From Viola odorata (Eukaryota; Streptophyta; Magnoliopsida; Malpighiales; Violaceae): 64,000 nt of DNA. Below are positions 11,928-23,844 of this stretch, in pieces (within the stretch, counting starts at the first letter, position 1; every line of letters begins with the position of its first letter). The notes under the pieces are model-generated. The model searched no databases, had not been told where the DNA came from, and saw only the letters and a program-made list of their open reading frames with translations. The stretch covers positions 29,870,579-29,934,578 of the forward strand of contig OY829542.1 of NCBI GenBank assembly GCA_963691705.1, given 5' to 3'. A program made the position numbers and the translations under genes.

Positions 11928-12257
11928 GTTTGGGCGTCATGACGCTTGATCTGGGCATAATGACGCTTGAGCCTGGGAGTCATGACGCTTTACATTGGAC
12001 GTCATGACGCTGACGTAATTTTGATAGAACCCATAACTACTGTTTTGGGCGTCATGCCGCATGAGACTGGCGTCATAACGCTAGGATGTTTTCGCAAAAC
12101 CATCACTTCAGTTTGGGGCGTCGTGACTCTTGAGACTGGGCGTCATGACGCTGGGATTTTTTCGCAAGAACCCATCACTTCTGTTTGGGAAGTCATGACG
12201 CTTGAGCCTGGGAGTCATGACGGTCGGATATTTTCGGCAGAACTCATCTCTTCTGTT
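11928..12257 (+). repeat. 72-bp subterminal tandem repeats with palindromic core
   Basis: Units starting GTTT(T)GGG occur at 12042, 12111 and 12183, and a partial one begins at 12254, with spacings of 69-72 bp. A longer, less regular unit starts at 11928. Each unit carries one or two copies of the perfect palindrome GCGTCATGACGC or close variants, and a TTTTCGCAAGAACCCATCAC-like arm. The right end of the element has no such repeats. Confidence 0.8.
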
Positions 12258-12696
12258 TTACTTTTTAAATTCAACCATGAAAAAATTATTTATTTGTTGC
12301 TTTTTATTTTGGATTAGTATTTAGTTTGAGTTCCAATAAAATTAAAAAGAATAATTTTAATTTCAAAGGTTTCAAACGTGACAATAAATAAAATAAAATG
12401 AAAAAAAATAATACATCTACAAATTTTATTTTTATTTGACATCATTTGATTGTTATTAACAATAATGAATCGTTGAGGAAAATGTATTAACAGTTACAGC
12501 ACTGGCATCTACATTAACAATTGTGCATGATACAGTTCAATGGGTTACTCCCAGACAGTTACCACCTGCAGCAGCCTTCTAATTTTACCAAGTTTCCATT
12601 TTTCTAACAGCAAACTGGTGACAAAAGGACATCTTTTCAACCTAATACTCTTCACCATGCAAGACCAATGAGATGGCAGAGATGATTTTTACTTAC

Positions 12697-14739
12697 ATTC
12701 CTAAAGTCATCACTGCCAAAACGCCAGAAACACCAGCACCATCTTGTGCCTACAACATAAAAGCATTATGTGAGTTCATAAAGCGAATTTGCTGCTGCAA
12801 TTTTAACCATGTGCTTCAGTAAAGGATGAATAAGACCTGATTCTTGTTTTTATGAGATCAATAACACAAATACAAAGACTCTGATAGACATCTTTTGAAT
12901 ATAGGATGAACAAGACACTTAATCCATTAATTTATTAGCTAAGAAATAGTCATAGAAGTTCCAAATTGAAGTGAACATACAGTTAAGTAAGTGACATAGC
13001 TCACAACAACTGTCAATGCAATCTCCTTCACTGTGTCGTTGGAAACAAACCTAAGCCATATAGTAGATACAATTCCAAAAGCAACACCAATGCCAACACT
13101 GCAGACAGAAAAGAGTTTAGACAAAGAAGAATCTTTCATCATTCTCAAATAAAAGCAATTGATACATAAGCTCCAAAAGAGACTTGTGTAAACCAAGTAT
13201 CATCCGATAAAACAGCTGATAAACCACAATTGTGGTCCTGGGCATGGAAAAGAATTGCATTCAACAAAGATTGAGTTAGAGAAACTTAAATACCCATCAT
13301 TCATCAAGGATTCTCCTTCAATTATTGTATTCAATTTTTTGCTTGCACCAAGTTCTTTTAAGAGGGCAACAACAGCCACAGGATCCGTAGCACTCAAAAG
13401 TCCCCCAAGCAGCAATGATATTTTCCAGCTCCAGTTATAGGGAAATAAACTGGAACAAGTTTTATGGATGGAATTTTGAACTATGTAAGAATAATGGGAA
13501 CACAATTTTAAATTATGATAAGACTACATAACTACCTTCAAAGCAGATCCAATGCAGAACGTTGAAATCAGAACTCCTGGACCAGCAAGCAAAAGCATTT
13601 GTGCCATACACCTCTAGGGAGAAAAGAAGAAAGGTAAAAGCAGCTTTAACTCAACTGTAAGAAAAAAAATCAAATTTCCAGCTAATAACTTGGATGAAGC
13701 TACACTTTGCCAATATCGTATTTAACAGCGATCAGAAATCAGTTAACCGAAGATCTTCTAAAAGTAAAAAACCAAAGTAGGTCAAAGGAAAAAGATTTAG
13801 AAACAAAAACATCATACTTCAAAAAGGGAAACATATGGACACAAGCATGCACTCAAGAAACATAGGCAACCAATCGAAGAAAAAACTCACCCTTCTACTA
13901 TGCTTTAACTCAACCATCAAATTAAACATTAAAGCACAATTCTTGGGCTTACTATATCCGCATGAAAATAGAAGGGGTTGATCAAATGATAGAGAGCTAA
14001 AAGGGGTGCGTCGCTAGCTGTCTAGGGTCAAAACTCATGAGACTTAACAATTCTCACATTTTATTGATATCCATTTTTCTTGGTGCTAAACTAGAAATTT
14101 CAAAGGGGGCAGAGAAAGCAAACCTTTATTTGGTGGAATTCCATTGAAAAAGAACTCTCAAAAAGAAGGGCAGGAAGGAAGACAGCCAATAAAAGGTCAG
14201 GATCAATACGAGACCCTGCATATCAAAGACAACATCTTATTTTTATGCTAATCCTTTCAACTATAAACAATTGAATTTACCTTTATTTTAAAGTGTTACT
14301 ATAATATTTGAAGATCAACTCACAAAGACGAATGCCGTGCCCAATCCTCCCCAATCGATGACTTGTACCATATTCTGCATATGATACCCAGATTTAAATT
14401 TCATTGCCAAATAGAATCTAAAAAATGGTTACAACAACATTTCAAAGGAATTCAGCTCAATTCTTTTACCCATAATTCAAAATCAAGCAAATTAACTAGC
14501 AAAAACATCTAGAGAATAGAATTGGAAACCGAAAAGGGGAAAAAAGAGAAGGTTGTAGAAGCACCTAAAGCGCCGATGACAAGCAAAGCAACAGTGTAAG
14601 GGACTCTGGTTCCTCGGAAGAGATGGCGAGACGCAACCCCAAGCAGCAGACTTAAACTGAAGAAGATGACGCAATCGGTTGGATTCCACACCTGCTTCAC
14701 TTCACAAAGGTTACTATAACCCAACTCTTCCTCTACCAT
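12697..14739 (-). pseudogene. SOS1: SOS1-type plasma-membrane Na+/H+ antiporter, 5' fragment
   Basis: Eight exons encode the N-terminal transport domain. Exons (- strand): 14739-14565, 14374-14324, 14215-14124, 13613-13536, 13449-13294, 13237 to about 13190, 13098-12981, 12749-12697. Diagnostic words are RHLFRGTRVPYTV, LLLAVFLPALLFESSFS, LLGGLLSATDPVAVVALL and EGESLMND, all hallmarks of SOS1 (NHX7/NHX8). The fragment ends at an exon border after VLAVMTLG, about one fifth of the family's usual length; the remaining membrane domain and the long cytosolic tail are absent. Exon 5 can be read only if one extra base is tolerated at the exon 4/5 junction, and exon 6 degenerates after its first 15 codons. 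It cannot make a working exchanger. Confidence 0.88.
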
Positions 14740-15118
14740 TCAATACGGATTCACCTGAGACGATCAACGTTGGAGGCGATCGGAGATGGAGACGAAGAAA
14801 AAGAACGGCTGCGTTGAGGTTAGGTAGCAAAGGCAGAGGAGAAGAAATGAGAAAGACAGCGTGAGAAGAAATAGAAAAGGGCAAAATTGGGTTTTAGAAA
14901 AATTCATTTAATGGTACTGTACCATTAATTGGAAACGCGTGTTTCCCATTTGGAGTGGAAAAATGGAAAACCCAATTTGTGCCCTCTCCAAATTTGTTCA
15001 CAAATGAACAGTAGGGAGATTTTTCATCTCCATTCGAGAATGGAAAAATACGCCAAGTAAACACGTTCTCTATTTTTTCGTCCATTTTTCTAAAAACTGG
15101 AGATTTTTCTGGAAAAAG

Positions 15119-15142
15119 CTCCGAAGTAAACGCAGCCCTAGT
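15119..15142 (-). repeat. Right terminal inverted repeat
   Basis: The inverted partner of 11682-11705, ending CCCTAGT. Confidence 0.75.
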
Positions 15143-15439
15143 ATTTTGATTTTATACATCTCGTATTTTATATTTTATTCATTTATACATATCACTTTAC
15201 ATTTCAACAAAAAAGTTTAATTACTTAACATAAATTTTCATAGTCCATGAATAAAAAAATAGACTATTACATACTATAATTATATTTTGACTAAATAATT
15301 TGTTTAGCATGATAAAATTTCAAATAACATAAATAAATTATTAAACACGATTAAAAAGTGTTTCCGTAAATGATCAATTGATTGTTTATACATTAACAAC
15401 TTAATCAATTAGTTTTGATAATTGAGATTTGTCAGAGAA
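15143..15439. other. AT-rich spacer
   Basis: No gene or terminal structure is seen. The left limit of the following retrotransposon is uncertain and could begin anywhere in this stretch. Confidence 0.5.
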
Positions 15440-16031
15440 AAAATACTCTCTCCGATCAAATATGTTGGTCGTTTAAGGTTATTGTTCGCTGAGGTTAGTA
15501 AGTATTGGAGGATATAGTTCAGACCAGGTTGACACCTTAGGGCCTCGACTATGGGGTAGCTTGAACTAAACATTGTCTTTCCCTATGCCATTGAGGAGAC
15601 GCAGTCCTTCAAGCCAGCAATCAACTGGATAAATCCTTTAACTAGCATGATGTCCACTGATTAGGATCACTAGAAGAGGGAGTTCCCGTCAAGTGATTTC
15701 AAGAGAAGGAAAGTAGGATTGGAAATGAGTACCTCCCAATCTATAGCAATGTTATGAAAGGAGAGATTAACACCCTTGAATCGATGATCGAAGTATAAGA
15801 ATAAGTGCTCACAGTCTCGCCCTTACCAGGAGTTCCCTTATTCTGAATTCACAACCCAAGATATCCAATCTTAGCCAAGACTCAAACCAGAACTACAAAA
15901 TCCTAGAGGTCTCAGTGGACGATCCTCTTACCACAATCTACAAGTCCTTGTGGACAGTGATAAGTTGTAACCTTTCTACCCATTTCCATACTCATTTTAC
16001 AATTATTTTTGATGTTGTCGACAGACAATCA
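15440..16031 (+). repeat. Probable 3' part of left LTR of element 1
   Basis: Non-coding DNA that ends ACAATCA five bases before the primer site, as an LTR should. Its left limit is not defined and it may be truncated, because the recognisable TIR-bounded element ends only 300 bp upstream. The matching part of the right LTR would lie beyond the window, so identity cannot be tested here. Confidence 0.5.
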
Positions 16032-16036
16032 AATTT

Positions 16037-16054
16037 TGGCGCCATTGCCGGGGA
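16037..16054 (+). other. Primer binding site, tRNA-Asp type
   Basis: TGGCGCCATTGCCGGGGA differs at one base from the complement of the 3' end of plant tRNA-Asp, the usual Athila primer. Confidence 0.85.
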
Positions 16055-16104
16055 CTTCTAATGGTGTTTTGTAGTTTTGTCTTTATTTTTATTTTTTGCA
16101 GTTG

Positions 16105-17816
16105 ATGACCAGGTCCTCGAAAGAAGACTTACTTCCATTCAACCCAGAGCTTACGAGGACGGAGACAACAGATTAGGAAAAAAGCCAAAAGAAAATTCGA
16201 AGGAGAATTTTCAGGGACGCAAACAAAACCTAGCTCAGACAGTAATCTTGGCCAAGATCCAAGCCAAGCCAAAAACCAAAACCCAAACCAGGAAGATAAT
16301 AACAACCCAACCATGGCAGAAAAACAACTAGAATGGACTATGAGAGAATTAAATAGAGGGGCAGAAAGAGAAACCTACTCATGTATCCAACTACCCACTA
16401 TTACAAATGATTGGTCCATCAAGACAAACATAATATCCAACCTTACCAAATTCCATGACCACTCAAATGAAAACCTATATAACCATTTGAGAAATCTTCA
16501 CCTTCAATGTGACACTCTGAAACCAGTGGAAGTGACGATTGAGAGAGCTAAATTGAAAGCATTTCCTTAGTCACTTGAAGATTCTGCTAAGAATTGGTTT
16601 TATATTCTCCCCCATAACACAATCACAACATGGGGAGAAATGTCCTCTATTTTCTTGAGTAAGTATTGGAACGTGACCAAGGTTGGAGCAGCTAGGAAAA
16701 ACTTGGTTTCCATCCAACAAAGAGGAAACGAAATTCTTAGTGAGTATCACCAAAGATTCAAGGATCTACAAGATATTTTCCCCACTCATGGAGTAGCAGA
16801 CCAGCTCTTGGTGCAATATTTCTATGATGGGATGAGCCAAAAAGACAAAGAAAGGGTAGATTCGGCAACCGGGGGATCCCTTCAAGATCTCACCCCAACC
16901 AGAGCTAAACTTCCTCTACAAACCATGGCGGACAATGATCAAAACTATTCATCCGCTGAGAGAAACTTTATCCCTTCTGGTTTAAATGCAGTAAATGTTG
17001 AGCAAAAATTAAATAAGATATCTAACATGCTTATTAATCTTTCTATAGGTCCATCAATGCTAGCACTAGCTCCGGAACAGGTCGCTATGATGACACCTGA
17101 ACAAATGCCCATAAATTGCGGAATATGCCAACAATAAAACCATCCAACACTTAACTGTTACATCGTACAACAACTAGGGGAACCAACACCGGTTCCAGTC
17201 AACGCAGCATATGGGTATAACCAAGGACAGTTTCCTCATGAATACTCATGGAGGCAACACCCTAATCTTAGGTGGAGACAAGATACACCACAACCAATCC
17301 AATCAGCTCAACAACATTATTAACAACCAAAACAGCCTCAGCAATCCCCCATAAACTTCCAGCACTTTGTACCTAGACCGCCACAATCGAATCAAACCCC
17401 TGTCCCACAATTACCACCTGCACTTCAACCCCTAAAGCTCACTAGAGTACCCATAGAAGAAACTCTACAGAAATTCATGCAAGCAACCCAGTCTAGCCTA
17501 GTTGAGATGCAAAATCAGATTAGCCAGTTAACTCAACAAAAGCAACATGGCAAATTACCCTCCACTACCATAGATAACCCCAAGCACAATGTGAGTGTTA
17601 TCCACCTCAGGAGTAGGAGTGTGTTGCCAGAAAGAAAATGTGCAAAGTCAGATAAGGAATTGCAAGAGCATATCTATGATAAGGAAGACGATGAGGATGA
17701 GGAAATCCAGGCAGAAACAATCTTGGCCAAGCCTGAGGCCAAGACTGATATTCTAGAAAAGACAGACAAGGAGGAGCCAATCTTGGCCATGACTGATGAG
17801 AAAATTGCAGAATAGG
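16105..17816 (+). pseudogene. Element 1 gag, broken
   Basis: The original start is probably the ATG at 16105 (MTRSSKEDLLPFNPELTR, like element 2), which hits a stop at 16174. The gag core follows at 16313-17137: ENLYNHLRNLHLQCDTLKP and FLSKYWNVTKVGAARKNL are Retrotrans_gag hallmarks. A zinc-knuckle remnant (CGICQQ) is near 17120. A glutamine- and proline-rich stretch then leads to a linker with a dipeptide-rich acidic part (17650-17815). Several stops interrupt it. Confidence 0.85.
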
Positions 17817-17869
17817 AAGAGACAATAGAAATTCCACCCCCGTTTCCTCCCAGGTCCTCAAAGCAGAAG

Positions 17870-18769
17870 AAGTTAGATAAGGCTAAAGAATTTATGAATA
17901 TTTTTGGCAAAATTGCAGTAAACATTCCTATGCTTGATCTAATAGCTAAAGTACCTTCTTATGCTAAAATTTTGAAGGAACTTTGCACTAACAACAGGAA
18001 ACTTTTAGGAATTGAAAGGGTAAATCTCACACAGAATGTTTCTACAGTTTTACAGGCCCGCCTTCTAGAGAAGTGCAAGGATCAAGGCACTTTCACAATT
18101 CCTTGCAAGATTGGGAACAAAGTGGTGGACAAAGCCTTTTGCGACTCAGGGGCTAGAATAAATGTAATGTCCTTGAGTGAGTACGAGGCATTGCAAATGG
18201 GAACAATGAAAGAATCATAGGTAGTAATTCAATTGGATGACAGAACAATCATCCACCCAAAGGGAGTTGTGGAGGATGTACTTGTTCAAGTCAATAACTT
18301 CATTTACCTAGTTGATTTCTATATTGTAGAAATGAATACTGACTTACCTTCTAGTGCTACAAATGTTCTCCTAGGGAGACCCTTCCTTAGGACAGCAAGA
18401 GAAAAAATAGACATCTACGAAGGTAGTATAATTTTGAAATTTTGTGGCAGCATGATAAAGTTTAGCATGAAAGAGGGGCTGAAGTATCCGAACAAACTGC
18501 ATAGTTTGAATTTTATTGATATTCTAGACCCTAATGCTGAAGAAATGACTGATGTATGCGCTAATGAACCTCTTGATTATGTTTTAAGTAGGAGTAGCTC
18601 AGACAAGAAGCTGAAGGAGTTGGAAGATAGAATCGAAAACCAAGAGGAGCTCAAAGAAACCATGTCAAAGCTCAACATGGTTGAACCTCAAATAGAAGCC
18701 TCGATTTGCCAAGTGTTACAAGTCTCAGAATCCAGACTTTTACCTTCCATCGAGAAGCACCAGAACTAG
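17870..18769 (+). pseudogene. Element 1 aspartic protease region, broken
   Basis: The frame 17894-18220 has FCDSGARINVMSLSEYEAL, the retroviral-type protease site in the altered form DSGA (Athila proteins usually have DLGAS). The frame 18233-18769 continues with NVLLGRPFLRTAREKIDI, the conserved second half of the protease. A stop at about 18218 separates the two. Confidence 0.82.
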
Positions 18770-20295
18770 AGTTAAAGGCCTTGCCGAATCATCTCAAGTA
18801 TGCCTATCTTGGACAAGATAACACTCTGCTAGTGATAATCTCGGCCAAGCTTTCCAGCGATGAAGAACACAGGTTGATTGATGTTCTAAAGCAACACAAA
18901 GAGGCGATGGGATGGACTTTGGCAGACATCAAGGGCATATCTTCAACCATTTGTACCCACAAAATACATGTGGAAAAGGATAAGAAAACAGTTAGACAAC
19001 CTCAGAGGAGGTTAAACCCTCCAATGATGGAAGTTGATAAAAATGAAATTATTAAATTGCTTGATATTGGGGTGATTTACCCAATCTCTGATAGCTCATG
19101 GATCTCTCCTGTGCAGGTGGTACCAAAGAAGACGGGGATCACCATTACAGAAGGAGAAGATGGAACAAAAAGAACAACCAGAATCTAAAACGGGTGGAGA
19201 GTTTGTATCGACTACATGAAGCTTAACCAAGTCACAAGAAAAGATCACTTCCCACTGCCATTTATTTACCAACTGGTAGAGAGGCTGATTGGTAAGTCCC
19301 ACTATTGCTTCTTGGATGGTTATTCAGGATTCCATCAAATTTCGGTTGCAGTAGAAGACCAAGAGAAGACAACATTTACATGCTCATTTGGAACCTTTGC
19401 ATATAGGAGAATGCCTTTTGGACTATGCAACGCACCGACCACCTTACAAAGGTGCATGGTAAGCATCTTTTCAGAATATGTAGAGAAGAGTATTGAAGTG
19501 TTTATGGATGATTTCAACGTGTACAGTGATAATTTTGACCAATGCTTACTTAACTTGAAAAATATTTTGAAAAGATGTGTGGATAAATGTTTGGTATTGA
19601 ATTTTAAAAAATGTCATTTCATGGTGGATCAAGGTATAGTCCTAGGCCATGTTGTTTCTAAGAAAGGAATTGAGGTTGCCCAAGCTAAAATTAATGTTAT
19701 AAACAGTATGCCTTACCCCTCATGTGTGCATGAGGTTAGAAGTTTCCTTGGCCATGTAGGATTTTATCGCAAGTTTATCAAAGATTTTTCGAAAATCGCG
19801 GAACCTATGTGTAAACTGTTACAAAAGGAAGTCGACTTCATCTTTGACGAAGCATGCCAAAAATCCTTTGATGAGATAAAAGAGAGACTGATATCAACCC
19901 AAATAATCCATGAACCAGATTGGAGCCTGCTTTTCGAGCTGATGTGTGATGCGAGCAACTCGACGGTTGGTGTAGTTCTTGCCTAGAAAAAGGGTAGAGA
20001 TCCACATGTGATCTACTACGCCTCTAAAATGCTAGATGAAGCGTATAAGAATTACACCACGACCAAAAAGGAATTATTTGCAATAATTTTTTCCCTTGAC
20101 AAGTTTAGATCATACTTGTTAGGGAAAAAAGTTATTGTATTTTCTGACCACGCTACCTTGAGATATCTCTTAGCTAAACCTAAATCTAAGCCAAGACTGA
20201 TCTGTTGGATTCTCCTTTTGCATGAATACAACTTGAAGATTAAGGAAGAAAAAAAAGGAAGCGAGAATATTGTTGCAGACCACATAAGCAGATGA
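18760..20295 (+). pseudogene. Element 1 reverse transcriptase and RNase H, broken
   Basis: Reverse transcriptase runs from about 18940 (LNPPMMEVDKNEIIKLLDIG) through FRRMPFGLCNAP-type sequence (YRRMPFGLCNAPTTLQRCM) to the catalytic FMDDF at 19501-19515. The thumb (SFLGHVGFYRKFIKDFSKIA) leads into RNase H, with [27 protein letters not shown] and [10 protein letters not shown], ending VADHISR at 20295. Stops at about 19186, 19984 and 20293 break it. Everything from about 19706 onward is the ancestor copy of the amplified unit. Confidence 0.9.
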
Positions 20296-20752
20296 TTTGT
20301 AAAAGCTGACTCAGAGCCAGTCAAAGACGAATTCCCCAATGAATATCTATACTTGGTCAAGGCAATCAGACCATGGTATGCTGACCTTGTCAATTTCCTA
20401 GCCACAGGTAAACATTTTGGAAACCTGACCAGCCAGGAAAAGGTAAAGATTAAGCATAACAATAGATATTTCATCTGGGATGATCCATATCTCTAGAGGA
20501 TAGGATCAGATAACTGCTTAGGAGATGCATTCCTGAAAGTGAAATCCCATATGTTTTGAAATTCTGCCATTTTTATGCATGCGGTGGGCACTTTGGAGCA
20601 AGGAGAACAACTCTAAAAATCCTTGAATCATGATTCTATTAGCCCACCATATTTCATGATAATTATGCATTTTACAAAACATGCCCAAAATGTCAGAAAA
20701 TAGGAAACATAAGTTCTAAAAATCAAATGCCCAGGAACTTTATCATTAATTG
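19706..20752 (+). repeat. Amplified pol unit, ancestor copy (C0)
   Basis: The part of element 1 pol that is repeated downstream. It runs from the RT thumb (PSCVHEVRSFLGH) through RNase H and the integrase HHCC zinc domain (CPKCQKIGNISSKNQMP) to a point just before the integrase core. It is joined smoothly to RT on its left; on its right it meets the first chimeric junction at about 20745-20775. Confidence 0.88.
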
Positions 20753-21405
20753 TGGCCTAGGAAAATGCCCAACATGCGCGCTTGAGGTTAGAAGTTTCCT
20801 TGGCCATACAGGATTTTATCACAGGTTTATCAAAGATTTTTCAAACATTGCGGAACCTATGTGCAAACTGTTACAAAAGGAAGTTGACTTCATCTTTGAC
20901 GAAGCATGCCAAAAAATCCTTTGATGAGATAAAAGAGAGACTGATATCAGCCCTAATAATCCAGGCACGATATTGCAGCCTGCCTTTCGAGTTGATGTGT
21001 GATGCGAGCAACTCGGCGGTTGTTGCAGTTCTTGGCCAGAAAATGGTAGAGATCCACAGGTAAACATTTTAGAAACTTGACCAGCCAAGAAAAGGTAAAT
21101 ATTAAGCATGACAGTACATATTTCATCTGGGATGATCCATATCTCTAGAGGATAGGGTCAGACCAACTACTTAGGAGGTGCATTCCTGAAAGTGAAATCC
21201 AATCTGTTTTGAAATTCTTCCATTCTTATGCATGCGGCGGACACATTGGAGCAAAGAGAACAGCTCTAAAAATCCTTAAATCAGGATTTTAGTAGCCCAC
21301 CACCTTTCATGATAGTTATGCATTTTACAAAACATGCCTAGAATGTCAGAAAATAGGAAACATAAGTTCTAAAAATCAAATGCCCATGAACTTCATCTCT
21401 AATTA
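20753..21405 (+). repeat. Pol unit copy C1, deleted
   Basis: Starts at the chimeric junction. About 390 bp are missing at 21054-21058, where CCACA occurs at both ends of the lost part, consistent with a microhomology deletion. Confidence 0.88.
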
Positions 21406-22234
21406 CGGCCTAGGACAATACTCCTCATGCGTGCGTGAGGTTAGAAGTTTCCTAGGTCATACAACATTTTATTTCAAGTTTATCAAAAATTGCGGAACCT
21501 ATGTGCAAACTGTTACAAAAGGAAGTCGACTTCATCTTTGACGAAGCATGCCAAAAAGCCTTTGATGAGATACAAGAGAGACTGATATCAGCCCCAACAA
21601 TCTAGGCACTAGATTGGAGCCTGTCTTTCGAGCTGATGTGTGATGCGAGCAACTCGGCGGTTGTTGCAGTTCTTGGCCAGAAAAGGGTAGAGATCCACAA
21701 GTGATCTACTACTCCTCTAAAATGCTAGATGAAGCGCAAAAGAATTACACCACAACCTAAAAGGAATTATTCACAATGATTTTTGCCCTTGACAAGTTTA
21801 GATTATACTTGTTAGGGACGAAAGTTATTTCATTTTCTGGCCATGCTGTCTTGAGATATAACTTGGCTAAACCTGAATCTAAGCCAAGACTGATCCGTTG
21901 GATTCTCCTTTTACAGGAATACAACTTGGAGATTAAGGACAAAAAAGGAAGGGAGAATCTTATTGCAGACCACCTAAGCAGATGTTTTGTGGAAGTTGAC
22001 TCAGGCCAGTAAAGACGAATTTCCCGATGAACATCTATACTTGGTCAAGGCAATCAGACCATGGTATGCTGACCTTCTCAATTCCCTAGCCACAGGTAAA
22101 CATTTTGGAAACTTGACCAGCCAGGAAAAGGTAAAGATTAAGCATGTGAGTACATATTTCATCTGGGATGATCCATATCTCTAGAGGATAGGGTCAGACC
22201 AACTACTTAGGAGGTGCATTCCTGAAAGTGAAAT
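21406..22234 (+). repeat. Pol unit copy C2, split by element 2
   Basis: Begins at the junction near 21406 and is interrupted at 22234 by the Athila element 2. Its remaining 64 bp lie at 35580-35643 and are shortened by further deletions. Confidence 0.88.
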
Positions 22235-23841
22235 TGTTAGCATGTTTTTATACATGATTTTCCCTCCATTATCTCGCCAATTTAAGGCATGATTCTGCTA
22301 ATTTACCCTTGTTTTCATTACTATTGCAGATCTAGGCATAAAAAAAGGAGTTTATGCGAAAAGATTCATTTTAGGAGCATTTTGTGCGAATTCGAGCTTC
22401 AAGACCAAAGTCGAGGTCCCGACACTAGGATAGCGTTCAAGGTCTCGAAGAGAATCCACTATTCGAGACCCCAAAGGGCAAAGAACGACATTTCCACGTG
22501 TCCTCTTGCCAAAGCTTCCACGTGATCCCTCTGACGCTTCTCTGAAAGTTCTGCACTGATCACAAAATACCTACCCTCTGACCATTCCAGACCTTGAGCC
22601 TAATCCAGATCTGCCAAAGCTGGACAAATCAAACCAAGAAACCAGCTTTGTGCTTTTCAGCTTTATGCTTTAGGGAGCATGGTTGCTTTGTGATAGGCTT
22701 TCCTTAAATGCATTTTGTCCCTAGTTAGGGCTGAAGATATTTTGTGCTTGAAGTTCTAGCTTATCTCTCTAGTTTACCTCTCTAGTTCTTGTTAGCAATC
22801 TTCTCCTTTGCCGCCGGGCTTGAAACGTTTTCGGTTTAGTAATCAAGTTTTCTTCCCTTAATCTATTTCTTTACTTGTTATGCTCTCTTTAATTATTATT
22901 TATTTACCTTCAAGCATGAGTAGCTAAATCTTTAGTTCTTAGCAAAGGTAATTCAAGGGTTGCTAGGGCAGATTCGAGGCCTAAACGTGCTTAATATATT
23001 CTTGCTTTCATATTTAATTGTTCATCATTTTAATTACATTTTCACTTGTGGTAATTAGAGGCATGATCAACTGATAATTTCTATGAGTGAATGTTGTCAT
23101 CTATGTGATAAATATGGAAGGAAAGTTGCATAGAATAAGTAGACATCTATCTAGTAGTAGCTGCGCTGAAGTGGTCTCGACTAGCTAGGGTGAGTAGTTG
23201 ATTGGAGCGGGGTCAAGAGCCTGACAAACTGAGGGATCTTTAGCTCCAGCTGTGTCTTTTCTTATCTTCATGGGAAGTCTGAATATGGCCCTCCCGCATT
23301 CGTGCCTGGAGGGATGGCGGGCTGTCAAGACTACCTCATATGTGGAAACAGGGGGTAGTTTCTCTTAAGAGAAAAGTAGGGGATATCCGAGGAATCTGGT
23401 CCCTATGTCACTTCTATGATTGCATGAGTAGAATATTTCTGTGCTGATGACGATCGGGTCCCCGAATGCAACCTAAAAATACCTTTTGCTAAGATCCTTC
23501 TTTATCTGACTTATTGTGTTTATTTATCTCTCTGTTTTATTATTCTGACTTTGCTCACTAATTTGCTATATTTTATCCTTCGGGACCCCTAACTGATGAC
23601 TCGAGATCCTGATTACTGCTTTCATAGTTAGAATTGATAGCTCAAACACTCTCTTGGCTAACCTGTTTAGTCAAGTAAAACCCCCCCGTGTGTTACGTTT
23701 TTGTATTTTTGTTCTATGTTTTCATTCAAGATTTTGAATCAGTCTCTCCCAATCTCTGTGTTCGACCCTGACTACCACTGTACACATTATCAATTGTGCA
23801 CATATTTTTAGGCATTATAAATTGTATTTGACTGACGATCA
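22235..23841 (+). repeat. Left LTR of element 2
   Basis: 1,607 bp from TGTTAGCATG to GACGATCA. Largely identical to the right LTR except for a replaced block at about 22765-22890. Confidence 0.95.
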
Positions 23842-23844
23842 AAT

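Larger units (their letters stand above)
11682..15142. mobile_element. TIR-bounded element carrying a SOS1 gene fragment (Pack-type)
   Basis: The two ends are inverted copies: ACTAGGGTACGTTTACTT at the left, and the reverse complement of the right end reads ACTAGGGCTGCGTTTACTT. The similarity continues loosely inward (both ends have ACGTGTTTACTT about 60-190 bp in). Between them are subterminal repeats (left only), the 5' half of a SOS1-like gene with introns, and its upstream region. No transposase is visible, so any movement would rely on enzymes made elsewhere. I could not find a target-site duplication: the flanks AAGACA and ATTTTG do not match. The superfamily (Mutator, hAT or PIF/Harbinger) is therefore open. 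Confidence 0.68.

Noticed and set aside
12697..14739. A functional SOS1 gene
   Set aside because: It ends at an exon border in the middle of the membrane domain, has a frame break at exon 4/5 and a degenerate exon 6, and no later exons are found up to the left terminal repeat.
11670..15155. Target-site duplication of the TIR-bounded element
   Set aside because: Flanks of 2, 3, 8 and 9 bp were compared at both possible borders; only the symmetrical CTA/TAG was seen, which is an inverted and not a direct repeat.
16037..16054. tRNA gene at the primer site
   Set aside because: Only the 18 bases complementary to a tRNA 3' end are present, with no cloverleaf around them. The same holds at 23845.
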